A stretch of 61,317 nucleotides of DNA, from NCBI GenBank assembly GCA_910587785.1, contig CAJUOA010000007.1, forward strand, positions 1-61,317, in the 5' to 3' direction. The notes beneath the pieces were generated by a model. The model did not search any database. It worked only from the letters and a program-made list of their open reading frames with translations, and was not told where the DNA came from. This DNA comes from an uncultured Oscillospiraceae bacterium (GTDB lineage Bacteria > Bacillota > Clostridia > Oscillospirales > Oscillospiraceae). This document shows positions 41,201 through 48,549 of the stretch, piece after piece. Every line of letters begins with the position of its first letter. Within the stretch, counting starts at the first letter, position 1. Made by a program: the position numbers and the translations under genes.

Positions 41201-41978
41201 TTTTTAGCACCTCCTTCGTCAGATTTTGATACGCCTCCGCCACCTTGCCGCCGGGGTCGTGGGCGAAGATGCTCTTGCCCTCCGCACTGATCTCCTTTGC
41301 CCGGACGGAGTGGGGAATCTCGCTGGCAAACACCTTGATTTTGCCGCCGTAGGTCTCCCGCAGCAGGGCGCTGATGTCCCTGGCAAAGTTCGTCCGGCTG
41401 TCCACCATGGTCAGGAGGATGCCGTCGATCTGGAGCTTTGGATTGATCTGCCGACGTACCTTATTGACCGTGGAGAGCAGCTGCTCCAGACCTTTCGCCG
41501 GGAGGTACTCAGCGGAACACGGAATCACCAGACGATTGGCAGCGGCGAGGGCGTTGACCGTCAGCATCCCGAGAGAGGGCTGGCAGTCAATGAGGATATG
41601 GGTGTACTGCCGCTTCACCGTATCCAAATACTGCCGCAGAATGGTCTCCCGGCTCATAGCGTTTACCAAAGAGACTTCCATCCCTGCCAGTTCGATATTA
41701 GACGGCATGAGGTCGATTCCCTCCGGGTGGTGCAGGATGCCCTCACCGGGAGTGATGGGCTGGTCCGTGAGGATTTTCCCCATCATGTCGGCGAGCGTAG
41801 CGGGCAGCTTGTCCGGCTGATGATGCCCCAGGCTGATGGAAAGCGATGCCTGGGGGTCCCCGTCCACGACTAATACCTTTTTGCCCGCCTGGGCCAGCCC
41901 TACACCAAGGTTGACCGTACTGGTCGTTTTAGTCGTACCGCCTTTTTGGTTTACCAGAGCAATAATTTGCGCGTTCAT
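41157..41978 (-). CDS. parA: ParA/Soj-family partition ATPase
   Basis: 273 aa. The deviant Walker A reads NQKGGTTKTTSTVNLGVGLA: the signature Lys is kept but the usual Gly before the second Lys is Thr. Walker B-type VVDGDPQASLS and the DCQPSLGMLTVNALAAA segment are typical Soj features. AAGGGGG precedes the ATG. Works with ParB in DNA segregation; here as part of a five-gene operon on the element. Confidence 0.94.
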   Translation of the reverse strand: MNAQIIALVNQKGGTTKTTSTVNLGVGLAQAGKKVLVVDGDPQASLSISLGHHQPDKLPATLADMMGKILTDQPITPGEGILHHPEGIDLMPSNIELAGMEVSLVNAMSRETILRQYLDTVKRQYTHILIDCQPSLGMLTVNALAAANRLVIPCSAEYLPAKGLEQLLSTVNKVRRQINPKLQIDGILLTMVDSRTNFARDISALLRETYGGKIKVFASEIPHSVRAKEISAEGKSIFAHDPGGKVAEAYQNLTKEVLKIEKQREKSKAGLSR

Positions 41979-41990
41979 GCCCCATCCCCC

Positions 41991-42797
41991 TTACTCTTTG
42001 AATCGGTAAGCCAGCTTCCGGCCACCGCGCTGGCAGTTGTACTTTTTCCACAGGACGCGGGCGTACCGCAGGGCGGCGCGGTTGGTGCTGAAATCTGTCT
42101 TGCCACGCCGGATGACTTCCTCCGGGTCAATGGCGGACAGACGCTTGATGGCGGTCCGGTCCACCAGCTCTGTCTCATAGGTCTTGACAAACAGGGCCAT
42201 GCCGGAGAGGAAGCCGCCCTTGAGAGAGCAGGGCGCACCCTGCCACGCCCCGGCCAGCAGACGCAGCAGCCGGTCAAAGGCATCCTGTCCCAGCAGCCGG
42301 TAGGCGCTGAGGACGGCGCGGGCGGCTCTGATCTCATACGCTCCGGGGATATCCTTATCCAGCGTCCACTTGAAGCCGTTGACCTCCATGAGGCGCAGGA
42401 TCGCGGAAATTTCTTCGTCTGTGCCGGATTCTTTCAGCGCGGTGATGGACTGCGCCAGCGTCAGGCGGCTCTTGGCCTGATCCAGCTTCCAGCACAGCTC
42501 CGCTTCCTCCGCGTAGCTCAGGCCGTAGTGTATCCGGCAGGGGACCATGAGGTCCTTGCCCCCGTTCATCCGCCGCAGGGCGGCAACCCGGTTCTGGCCG
42601 TCCACCAGATAGAAATTTCCGTCCCGGCTGCTGACCGTCACGGGGTCCGCCAGCCGCTCGTCCCACTCCCGCACCAGTTTGTTCACCTTCCAGTCCTTCA
42701 CGGGCCGCTGGTAGGGCATCCCGGACAGCAGATTGCCGGTATAGACCGTACCGAGCTTCTGGGAGGCGTACTGCGGGGATTTTTCCATCTCATTCAT
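41991..42797 (-). CDS. ParB-like/DUF6551-type protein
   Basis: 268 aa. An N-terminal ParB/sulfiredoxin-like nuclease fold is suggested by DGNFYLVDGQNRVAALRRMNG, the counterpart of the GHRR box with Gln-Asn. The remaining helical part (LTLAQSITALKESGTDEEISAIL...) is unassigned. Proteins of this type sit with ParA/ParB in Clostridia elements. ATG 42797 has AGGAG nine bases before it and overlaps the upstream gene by 8 nt. Function beyond the fold is unknown. Confidence 0.7.
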   Translation of the reverse strand: MNEMEKSPQYASQKLGTVYTGNLLSGMPYQRPVKDWKVNKLVREWDERLADPVTVSSRDGNFYLVDGQNRVAALRRMNGGKDLMVPCRIHYGLSYAEEAELCWKLDQAKSRLTLAQSITALKESGTDEEISAILRLMEVNGFKWTLDKDIPGAYEIRAARAVLSAYRLLGQDAFDRLLRLLAGAWQGAPCSLKGGFLSGMALFVKTYETELVDRTAIKRLSAIDPEEVIRRGKTDFSTNRAALRYARVLWKKYNCQRGGRKLAYRFKE

Positions 42798-43755
42798 TCT
42801 CATTCGCTCCTTCTATCAAAATGTAAAGTTGATCTGCGGCATTTCGGATGGTATCCATCTGCTGCCGGAGATACCGAAGCTGGACCGGCGACAGCGCCGG
42901 AAAAACAGGGGCGTAGTATTCGTCCGCGTAGCAGCTGATCTCACTCTGGAAGCGTTTGACAAATTCGGTGATCGCGGCGAGAAAGATATCCGGGGTACAA
43001 CTGCAATCCTTGTCCATATTTTTGAGGTCCTGGACGCTCTCCTGGATGGTGGCAAAGCATTTGCCGCCCAGCTGGAAGGGCGGGGCTTCTGTGGAGGACT
43101 CCGTAGTTGATGTCCGATAGCCTTTCATAGACGAGATCACACCTGATGCCAATAAACTGGCCGCTTCCGCCTGCTGCTCCTGCGGAAGACGCGCAAGATG
43201 AAACGCAGCTTCTGTGCCGATGGCATGATCCTCAACGACTTTCCTTGCATCCGGTGACAGGTCCTTAGCTATTTTGATTTTCTTTTCAACCGTCCGGCGA
43301 GAAACCCCTAATTTCTCGGCAGTGTCTTGTGAAAAAGGTTTTGCCGTTAAAAGCGAAGTTTCTTCGTTTTTAACCGTCTGCCTGTTTCGTTTGCCCTGCC
43401 GCGTCTCGGGATGAAGCTGTTCATAGATTTCCTTGCGCCGTAAAAGCAAGTCGCTCCCTGCTACGGTAGACAAATCTGTGCGAACAACATTTTCATCAAT
43501 TTCCGCAAGCTCCGCTTCCAGCCCCTCCACACCGCTGACGGTATACTCAATCTCCGTCCATCCCAACAGCTTTGCAGCCTCTAAGCGGTGCAGACCAGCA
43601 ATCAGTGTGTCAGCCTGGTCAAGAGTGATTGGATTTAACAGGCCAACAACAGCAATGCTGTCGGCCAGTTTCTTGACCTGCTCTGGGCGGATTCCTCGCC
43701 GCCCTGGGTTGATGATGATGTCACTGATAGGGATACGCAATATAACCGCCTCCAT
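42790..43755 (-). CDS. ParB N-terminal domain protein (second ParB)
   Basis: 321 aa from ATG 43755. The ParB fold is clear: ISDIIINPGRRGIRPEQVKKLADSI, then LIAGLHRLEAAKLLGW and the ENVVRTDLSTVAGSDLLLRRKEIYEQL box. An HTH (FSQDTAEKLGVSRRTVEKKIKIAK) and helical C-terminal half with Cys residues follow. It leads the partition operon. No good ribosome site lies before ATG 43755; a GTG at 43815 upstream would extend it by 20 residues through the hairpin at 43769-43805, so the start is uncertain. Confidence 0.8.
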   Translation of the reverse strand: MEAVILRIPISDIIINPGRRGIRPEQVKKLADSIAVVGLLNPITLDQADTLIAGLHRLEAAKLLGWTEIEYTVSGVEGLEAELAEIDENVVRTDLSTVAGSDLLLRRKEIYEQLHPETRQGKRNRQTVKNEETSLLTAKPFSQDTAEKLGVSRRTVEKKIKIAKDLSPDARKVVEDHAIGTEAAFHLARLPQEQQAEAASLLASGVISSMKGYRTSTTESSTEAPPFQLGGKCFATIQESVQDLKNMDKDCSCTPDIFLAAITEFVKRFQSEISCYADEYYAPVFPALSPVQLRYLRQQMDTIRNAADQLYILIEGANENE

Positions 43756-43768
43756 CGTTCGAAAATAA

Positions 43769-43805
43769 AAAAGACGCTTCAACTTCTCCAGATGAAACGT
43801 CTTTT
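43769..43805 (-). terminator. Terminator-like hairpin just upstream of the Par operon
   Basis: AAAAGACG and CGTCTTTT, with an inner TTCA/TGAA pairing, followed by TTATTTT on the minus strand. It may stop read-through from the split hydrolase gene into the element, or act as an attenuator for the operon. Confidence 0.55.
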
Positions 43806-43815
43806 GGGCCAACAC

Positions 43816-43970
43816 AGCATTAGGTGCTGTTTTCTATAGCCAACCAATATTAAATTCTGATAGCTTGTCCTAAAAATTGGACTCAGGTTCGTCTGGCTGA
43901 TATTGCAGATACCGCTCCAAACCCTTGTGTGCCAACGCTTTTGGGGTTATGTGCTAATTCACATCATCCA
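43816..43970 (-). other. Element-end spacer with a gene-tail remnant
   Basis: No complete gene. On the minus strand 43869-43949 reads as an open tail ITPKALAHKGLERYLQYQ...SNF followed by a stop, which looks like the C-terminal end of a lost protein. The attachment arm occupies 43951-43972. Confidence 0.35.
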
Positions 43971-43995
43971 TAGGTCATCAAAAGTACAGCGTCCG
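43950..43995. other. Right element end (attachment-site junction)
   Basis: Crossover TA at 43971-43972. The element-side arm (minus strand, inward) is TGGATG, six bases, ATTA, one base, CACA, matching the other end. The chromosome side carries the codons for VLLMT-Y of the hydrolase. Confidence 0.8.
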
Positions 43996-44803
43996 CCGCC
44001 GCGCCCAGCAGGGCGTAGTCGTGGCCCTCGTAGAGGAGGCCCGGCTGGTCCGCGTATGTCTTGGGGGCCAGGGCCACAATCACCGGGGCCGGGTTCAGCC
44101 GCTCCTGCAAACGGCGGATGAAGGCGGCATACGCCTCCCGGTACGCCCCGGGGATGTACTCGAAGTCCACGTCCAGCCCCTGGTAGCCCTTTTGGGCCAT
44201 GGTCTGCTCCACCTCACCGGTCAAAGACGCCTGGAGGGAGAGGTCCGTGAGCACCATCTCCGCCCGCTGGCTGGAGAAGGTGTCCTCCTCTGTGAGGGTG
44301 GACAGGTGCATCAGCGTCCCCGTACCCAGCCGGGCCGCCTCCTCCAGGATCATGCCGTCCCGCAGGTCCAGCAGGCTCCCCTGGGCAGTGATGCCGTAGG
44401 TAAAAGGGGTGACATCGCTCATATACGGGAGCTGGGCGCTCAGAAGCTCCCGGGAGATGAAGGGGTAGGCGTAGCCGTTGGTGTAGGCGCTCCCCAGCTT
44501 CTCTCCCTCGTAGGCGATCACCAGCCGCTCCCCGGGCCGGATGAGGGGCTGTCCCCCCAGGCGGTAATTGCTGCGGTAGAGGGCGCGGAGGCTCACGCCA
44601 TAGGCGCGGGCGATGGCATCCAGGGTCTGCCCCGGCTGGACCACATGGAAGGTCTCCACCCGCTCGATCACCAGGGTCTGTCCCACCGCCAGGGCCCCGT
44701 CCTCCGCTACACCGTTCTGCTCCGCCAAGAGTCCCGGCTCCACGCCGTAACGCCCCGCGATGGCATAAAGGGTCTCCCCGGGCCGGACCACATGGATTTC
44801 CAT
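43964..44803 (-). CDS. 5' half of interrupted LysM/GH18 spore hydrolase gene
   Basis: Encodes 278 native residues, then two element-derived codons and TGA. Two N-terminal LysM domains (IHVVRPGETLYAIAGRYGV and FHVVQPGQTLDAIARAYGV) bind peptidoglycan. The GH18 barrel follows with the catalytic segment YQGLDVDFEYIPG (acid Glu215) and ends at ADAVLLMTY. There is no signal peptide, as in YaaH/SleL-type proteins of the spore coat or cortex-lytic machinery (family knowledge). The start is ATG 44803, nine bases after GGGAGG; ATG 44809 is too close. As it stands the product lacks the last barrel strands and is probably inactive unless the element excises. Confidence 0.9.
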   Translation of the reverse strand: MEIHVVRPGETLYAIAGRYGVEPGLLAEQNGVAEDGALAVGQTLVIERVETFHVVQPGQTLDAIARAYGVSLRALYRSNYRLGGQPLIRPGERLVIAYEGEKLGSAYTNGYAYPFISRELLSAQLPYMSDVTPFTYGITAQGSLLDLRDGMILEEAARLGTGTLMHLSTLTEEDTFSSQRAEMVLTDLSLQASLTGEVEQTMAQKGYQGLDVDFEYIPGAYREAYAAFIRRLQERLNPAPVIVALAPKTYADQPGLLYEGHDYALLGAAADAVLLMTYG

Positions 44804-44834
44804 TTGCATATACCTCCCGATCTTCATATTTTTA

Positions 44835-44843
44835 TAGGGTATG
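44835..44843 (-). promoter_or_regulatory. Candidate mother-cell sigma (E/K) -10 element
   Basis: CATACCCTA on the minus strand fits the CATAnnnTA -10 of sigma-K (and related sigma-E) promoters, placed 31 nt before the hydrolase start. An AACA about 18 bp further upstream could be the short -35. No sigma-A pair is evident. Pattern match by eye only. Confidence 0.5.
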
Positions 44844-44921
44844 CACCCAGGACAGTCCCCATGTTAAGAAAGATTTTATCATTTCCACGCAGAATTGGGG
44901 GGCGACTTTTCCGAAAAGACG

Positions 44922-44930
44922 TGATATAAT
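44922..44930 (+). promoter_or_regulatory. Extended -10 promoter of degV
   Basis: TGATATAAT gives an extended -10 (TG-n-TATAAT) 50 bp before the degV start; the -35 region is weak. It diverges from the hydrolase promoter. Confidence 0.6.
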
Positions 44931-44980
44931 GATTGTACATCCCTTTCCGCCCAATACGAAAAGAAAGCGAGACTACCGCC

Positions 44981-45856
44981 ATGGCTGAAACCAAGAACTC
45001 TCCCTCCATTATCCTGGTCGCCGAGACCGGGGCGGACATCCCCGCCGAGACCGCCCTCCGCCGGGGCATCGAGATCGTGCCCATGCACGTATCCTTCGGC
45101 GCGGAGACCCGGGACGATGGTTCCTTCCCCTCCGAGGAGATCTGCGCCTACTACGAGCGCACCGGCGAGCTCCCCAAGACCAGCGGAAGTATGCCCGAGG
45201 ACTTCACCCGGGTCTTTGACGCCATCCACCAGCGCGCTCCCCAGGCTCAGATTCTCTACCTCGCCTACTCCTCCGTCACCACCTGCTCCTACCAGAGCGC
45301 CCAGATCGCCGTCAAGGGCCGGGACTACGTCACCTGCATCGACACCAAGACCGTCTCTGCCGGGCAGGGGTCCATCGTCCTGCGGGCCGCACAGCTCCTG
45401 GAGGACCACCCGGACTGGGGCCTGGAGCAGATGCTCCCGGCGGTGGAGGACCTCATCGAGCGCTCCCGGATGTGCTTCATCCCCAATGACATGGAGTACC
45501 TCCGGGCCGGAGGGCGGGTGAGCAACGCCACGGCCCTGTGCGGGAAGCTTTTGAGCATCCACCCCCTCATCGAGCTGCTGGACGGCAAGCTGATAGCTAC
45601 CAAGAAGCCCCGGGGCAAGCTCTCCGCCATCATCCCCAAGCTCATCCGGGACTACGCCCAGCGCTGTGACCTGGAGCGGAGCGAGCTGTGGCTCATCTGG
45701 GCCCCTGGCCTGCCCCAGTCCACCTGCACCGCCGCCGAGGAGGCCGCCCGCGCCTGCGGCTTCCAGACCATCCACTGGGTCAAGACCGGCGGCGTCATCA
45801 CCACCCACGGCGGGAAGGGGGCCTTCGGCATCGTGGGCTTTGCCGCCAAGGAGTGA
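44981..45856 (+). CDS. DegV family fatty-acid-binding protein
   Basis: 291 aa. DegV/FakB-type proteins hold a fatty acid between two domains and, where a FakA kinase exists, present it for phosphorylation. Visible features are ILVAETGADIPAETALRRGIEIVPM at the N terminus, TSGSMPEDF (ligand carboxylate-binding Ser/Thr motif), IDTKTVSAGQG and the FIPNDMEYLRAGGRVSNATALCGKLLSIHPLIEL lipid-binding region. ATG 44981 starts the family-typical sequence. The molybdoenzyme gene begins 38 bp later, possibly co-transcribed. Confidence 0.92.
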   Translation: MAETKNSPSIILVAETGADIPAETALRRGIEIVPMHVSFGAETRDDGSFPSEEICAYYERTGELPKTSGSMPEDFTRVFDAIHQRAPQAQILYLAYSSVTTCSYQSAQIAVKGRDYVTCIDTKTVSAGQGSIVLRAAQLLEDHPDWGLEQMLPAVEDLIERSRMCFIPNDMEYLRAGGRVSNATALCGKLLSIHPLIELLDGKLIATKKPRGKLSAIIPKLIRDYAQRCDLERSELWLIWAPGLPQSTCTAAEEAARACGFQTIHWVKTGGVITTHGGKGAFGIVGFAAKE

Positions 45857-45894
45857 CCTGTCCGTCCACACCAAAACGAGAAAGGAGACCTCCC

Positions 45895-48468
45895 ATGTCC
45901 ACCTTCCAAGTCAACGGAAAAGCCGTTACAGCCGGTGAAAACAAGAGCCTGCTCCGCTTCCTCCGGGACGACCTGCACCTGACCGGGACCAAGGACGGAT
46001 GCAGCGAGGGGGCCTGCGGGACCTGCACCGTCCTGGTGGACGGCGAGCCCCGCCGGGCCTGCGTCCTGCGCACCGCCAATCTGGAGGGGAAAGCCGTCAC
46101 CACCATCGAGGGCCTCTCGGACTGGGAGAAGCGGGTCTACGCCTACGCCTTCGGCAAGGCGGGGGCGGTCCAGTGCGGGTTCTGCATCCCTGGGATGGTG
46201 CTGTGCGCCAAGGCCCTGCTGAGCCGGAATCCAGATCCCTCCGGACCGGAGATCCGCTACGCCCTGCGCAATAACTACTGCCGGTGCACCGGGTATGTGA
46301 AAATCGTCCGGGCCGTGGCCCTGGCGGGGAAGATTTTCCGCTCCGGCGTCCTGCCCGAGGAGCAGGAGGACTGGCGGGTGGGCTCCAGCGTCCGGCGGCT
46401 GGACGCGGAGGAGAAGGTCCTGGGCACCGGCAAATACGCCGACGACTACTACCCCGACGGGATGCTCCTGGGCTCCGCCCTGCGAAGCGCCCACCCCCGG
46501 GCACGGGTTCTCTCTATTGATACCTCCGCCGCCCGGTCCCTGCCCGGCGTGGCCGCTGTGCTCACGGCGGAGGACATCCCCGGGCAGAACCTCATCGGCC
46601 ACATCCAGCACGACCAATATACCCTGGTCCCTGTGGGCGGGCTGACCCACTATCTCGGGGACGCCGTGGCCCTGGTGGCTGCGGAGGACCGGGAGACCCT
46701 GGAGAAGGCCAAGTCCCTCATCCGGGTGGAGTACGAGGTCCTCCCCCCCGTCCGGAACATCCGGGAGGCAGCGGAGGGCCCGGAGCGGATCTTCGAGGGC
46801 GCGCCGGACAACGTCTGCGCCCGCCGACGGGTGTCCCGGGGGGACGCGGCGGGGGCCCTGGCCCGGTCCGCCCACACCGCCTCCGGCCACTTCGAGACCC
46901 CCTGGACCGAGCACGCCTTCCTGGAGCCGGAGTGCGCCGTGGCCTTCATCGATGATGACGGGGACGTCTTCCTCTACACCTCCGACCAGTCCGCCCACCA
47001 GACCCTCCATGAGTGCTCCCTGGTGCTGGGCACGGACCGCGTCAAAGTCCAGAACGCCCTGGTGGGCGGAGGCTTCGGCGGCAAGGAGGATATGACCGTC
47101 CAGCACCACGCCGCCCTCCTGACCTATGTCACCCGCCGTCCGGTGAAGGTGAAGCTCACCCGGGCGGAGTCCCTTCTGGTCCACCCCAAGCGGCACCACT
47201 TTGAGATGGACTTCACCCTGGGGTGCGACGAGAAGGGGATGCTCACCGGCCTCACCGCCCGTATCGCCACGGACACCGGGGCCTTCGCCTCCCTGGGCGG
47301 GCCGGTGCTGGAGCGCTCCTGCACCCACGCCGCCGGGCCCTACCAGTACCAGAACATCGACATCGAGGGCACCGCCTACTACACCAACAATCCCCCCGCC
47401 GGGGCCTTCCGGGGCTTCGGCGTGACCCAGACCTGCTTTGCCGTGGAGAGCCTCATCAATGAGCTTGCGGACAAGGCGGGCCTCTCCCCCTGGGAGATGC
47501 GCTTTCGCAACGCCATCCGCCCCGGCCTCCCCCTGCCCAACGGGCAGATTGCCGGCGCCTCCACCGGCCTCGTGGAGACCCTGGAGGCGGTGAAGCCCTA
47601 CTACGACGAGGCTGTCGCCGCCGGGAAGCCAGCCGGTCTCGCCTGCGCCATGAAGAACGCCGGGGTGGGCGTGGGCCTGCCGGACACCGGACGGGTGAAG
47701 CTCACCGTGGAGGCCGGCGGGAAGGTCCACATCTACTCCGGGGCCTCCTGCATCGGGCAGGGCCTGGGGACCGTGCTGGTACAGACGGTGGTCACGGAGA
47801 CGGACCTTACGCGGGAGGACATCGTCTATGAGGCCAGCAGCACCGCCCTTGCGCCGGACTCCGGGGTCACATCCGGGTCCCGGCAGACGCTGGTCACCGG
47901 CGAGGCCTGCCGCAGGGCCTGCGCCAAGCTCATGGAGGACCGGCGGCAGGGCCTCAGCCTGCAGGATATGGCTGGCCGGTCCTATTACGGTGAATACTTA
48001 GCCAAGACCGACCCCCTGGGCGCGGACGTGCCCAACCCCGTCTCCCATGTGGCCTACGGCTACGCCGTCCACCTGTGCGTGCTGGACCCGGAGACGGGGC
48101 GCATCGAACGCCTCGCCGCCGCCCACGACGTGGGAAAGGCGGTCAACCCCCTCTCCTGCGAAGGGCAGATCGAGGGCGGCGTGGTCATGAGCTTGGGGTT
48201 CGCCCTGCGGGAGCGCTTCCCCCTCGGCGAAAACTGCCGCCCCACCGCCAAGTTCGGCACGCTGGGCCTCTTCCGCGCCCAGGAGACGCCGGAGATCGTG
48301 CCCATCGTGGTGGAAAAGCAGGGGCTGGACGTGGCGGGCGGGGCCATCGGCATCGGAGAGATCACCTCCATCCCCACCGCCCCCGCCGTGGCGGACGCCT
48401 ACTTCCGGCTGGATGGAGAGCGGCGGTACGTCCTTCCGCTGGAGGGCACGCCATATGCGCGGCAGTGA
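45895..48468 (+). CDS. Selenium-dependent xanthine dehydrogenase-like molybdenum hydroxylase
   Basis: 857 aa single-chain enzyme. The N-terminal part has two [2Fe-2S] domains: CSEGACGTCTVLVDGEPRRAC and CGFCIPG...CRCTGY. It is followed directly by the molybdopterin-cytosine-dinucleotide domains without a FAD domain. Active-site elements include GGGFGGKED, AFRGFGVTQ, GVTSGSRQT and the catalytic Glu in GIGEITS. Fusion, length and C terminus (LPLEGTPYARQ) match Se-dependent xanthine dehydrogenases, which carry a labile non-Sec selenium and act in purine use. Aldehyde oxidoreductase is the alternative. Maturation genes are not in the window. AAAGGAG supports ATG 45895. Confidence 0.88.
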   Translation: MSTFQVNGKAVTAGENKSLLRFLRDDLHLTGTKDGCSEGACGTCTVLVDGEPRRACVLRTANLEGKAVTTIEGLSDWEKRVYAYAFGKAGAVQCGFCIPGMVLCAKALLSRNPDPSGPEIRYALRNNYCRCTGYVKIVRAVALAGKIFRSGVLPEEQEDWRVGSSVRRLDAEEKVLGTGKYADDYYPDGMLLGSALRSAHPRARVLSIDTSAARSLPGVAAVLTAEDIPGQNLIGHIQHDQYTLVPVGGLTHYLGDAVALVAAEDRETLEKAKSLIRVEYEVLPPVRNIREAAEGPERIFEGAPDNVCARRRVSRGDAAGALARSAHTASGHFETPWTEHAFLEPECAVAFIDDDGDVFLYTSDQSAHQTLHECSLVLGTDRVKVQNALVGGGFGGKEDMTVQHHAALLTYVTRRPVKVKLTRAESLLVHPKRHHFEMDFTLGCDEKGMLTGLTARIATDTGAFASLGGPVLERSCTHAAGPYQYQNIDIEGTAYYTNNPPAGAFRGFGVTQTCFAVESLINELADKAGLSPWEMRFRNAIRPGLPLPNGQIAGASTGLVETLEAVKPYYDEAVAAGKPAGLACAMKNAGVGVGLPDTGRVKLTVEAGGKVHIYSGASCIGQGLGTVLVQTVVTETDLTREDIVYEASSTALAPDSGVTSGSRQTLVTGEACRRACAKLMEDRRQGLSLQDMAGRSYYGEYLAKTDPLGADVPNPVSHVAYGYAVHLCVLDPETGRIERLAAAHDVGKAVNPLSCEGQIEGGVVMSLGFALRERFPLGENCRPTAKFGTLGLFRAQETPEIVPIVVEKQGLDVAGGAIGIGEITSIPTAPAVADAYFRLDGERRYVLPLEGTPYARQ

Positions 48469-48549
48469 TTTTTTACAAGCGCTGTCCGCCTGTGCGGCAG
48501 GAACACATCACAGGGCGGAGAGCAGACCGGGAGGAGCTGTGTTCAAAAA

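Larger units (their letters stand above)
26222..43972. mobile_element. 17.7-kb serine-recombinase element inserted in a GH18 spore gene
   Basis: The boundaries are read from the broken gene: both halves meet at TA and rejoin in frame, giving an element of 17,749 bp. Its two ends form an imperfect inverted repeat around the CATCCATATGGATG palindrome when joined, the form of a serine-integrase attP. Cargo on the minus strand includes the recombinase, sigma-like factor, YolD/polymerase remnant, RiPP cassette, response regulator, SLH chimera, Par operon and a DNA methyltransferase. I see no relaxase, coupling protein, VirB-type or phage structural genes, so it is a mobilisable remnant, a non-conjugative island or a skin-like element. 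Base composition is clearly lower in GC than the flanks in parts (31.4-34.5 kb). Confidence 0.9.

Noticed and set aside
26222..43972. Prophage interpretation of the element
   Set aside because: No terminase, portal, capsid, tail, holin or lysis genes; cargo is regulatory, RiPP and partition genes.
26222..43972. Conjugative element (ICE) interpretation
   Set aside because: Sigma-like, YolD and Par genes occur in ICEs, but no relaxase, coupling protein or type IV secretion genes were found.
45652..47730. Minus-strand frame of 692 codons opposite the molybdoenzyme
   Set aside because: Antisense shadow; iron-sulfur and molybdopterin motifs are all on the plus strand.
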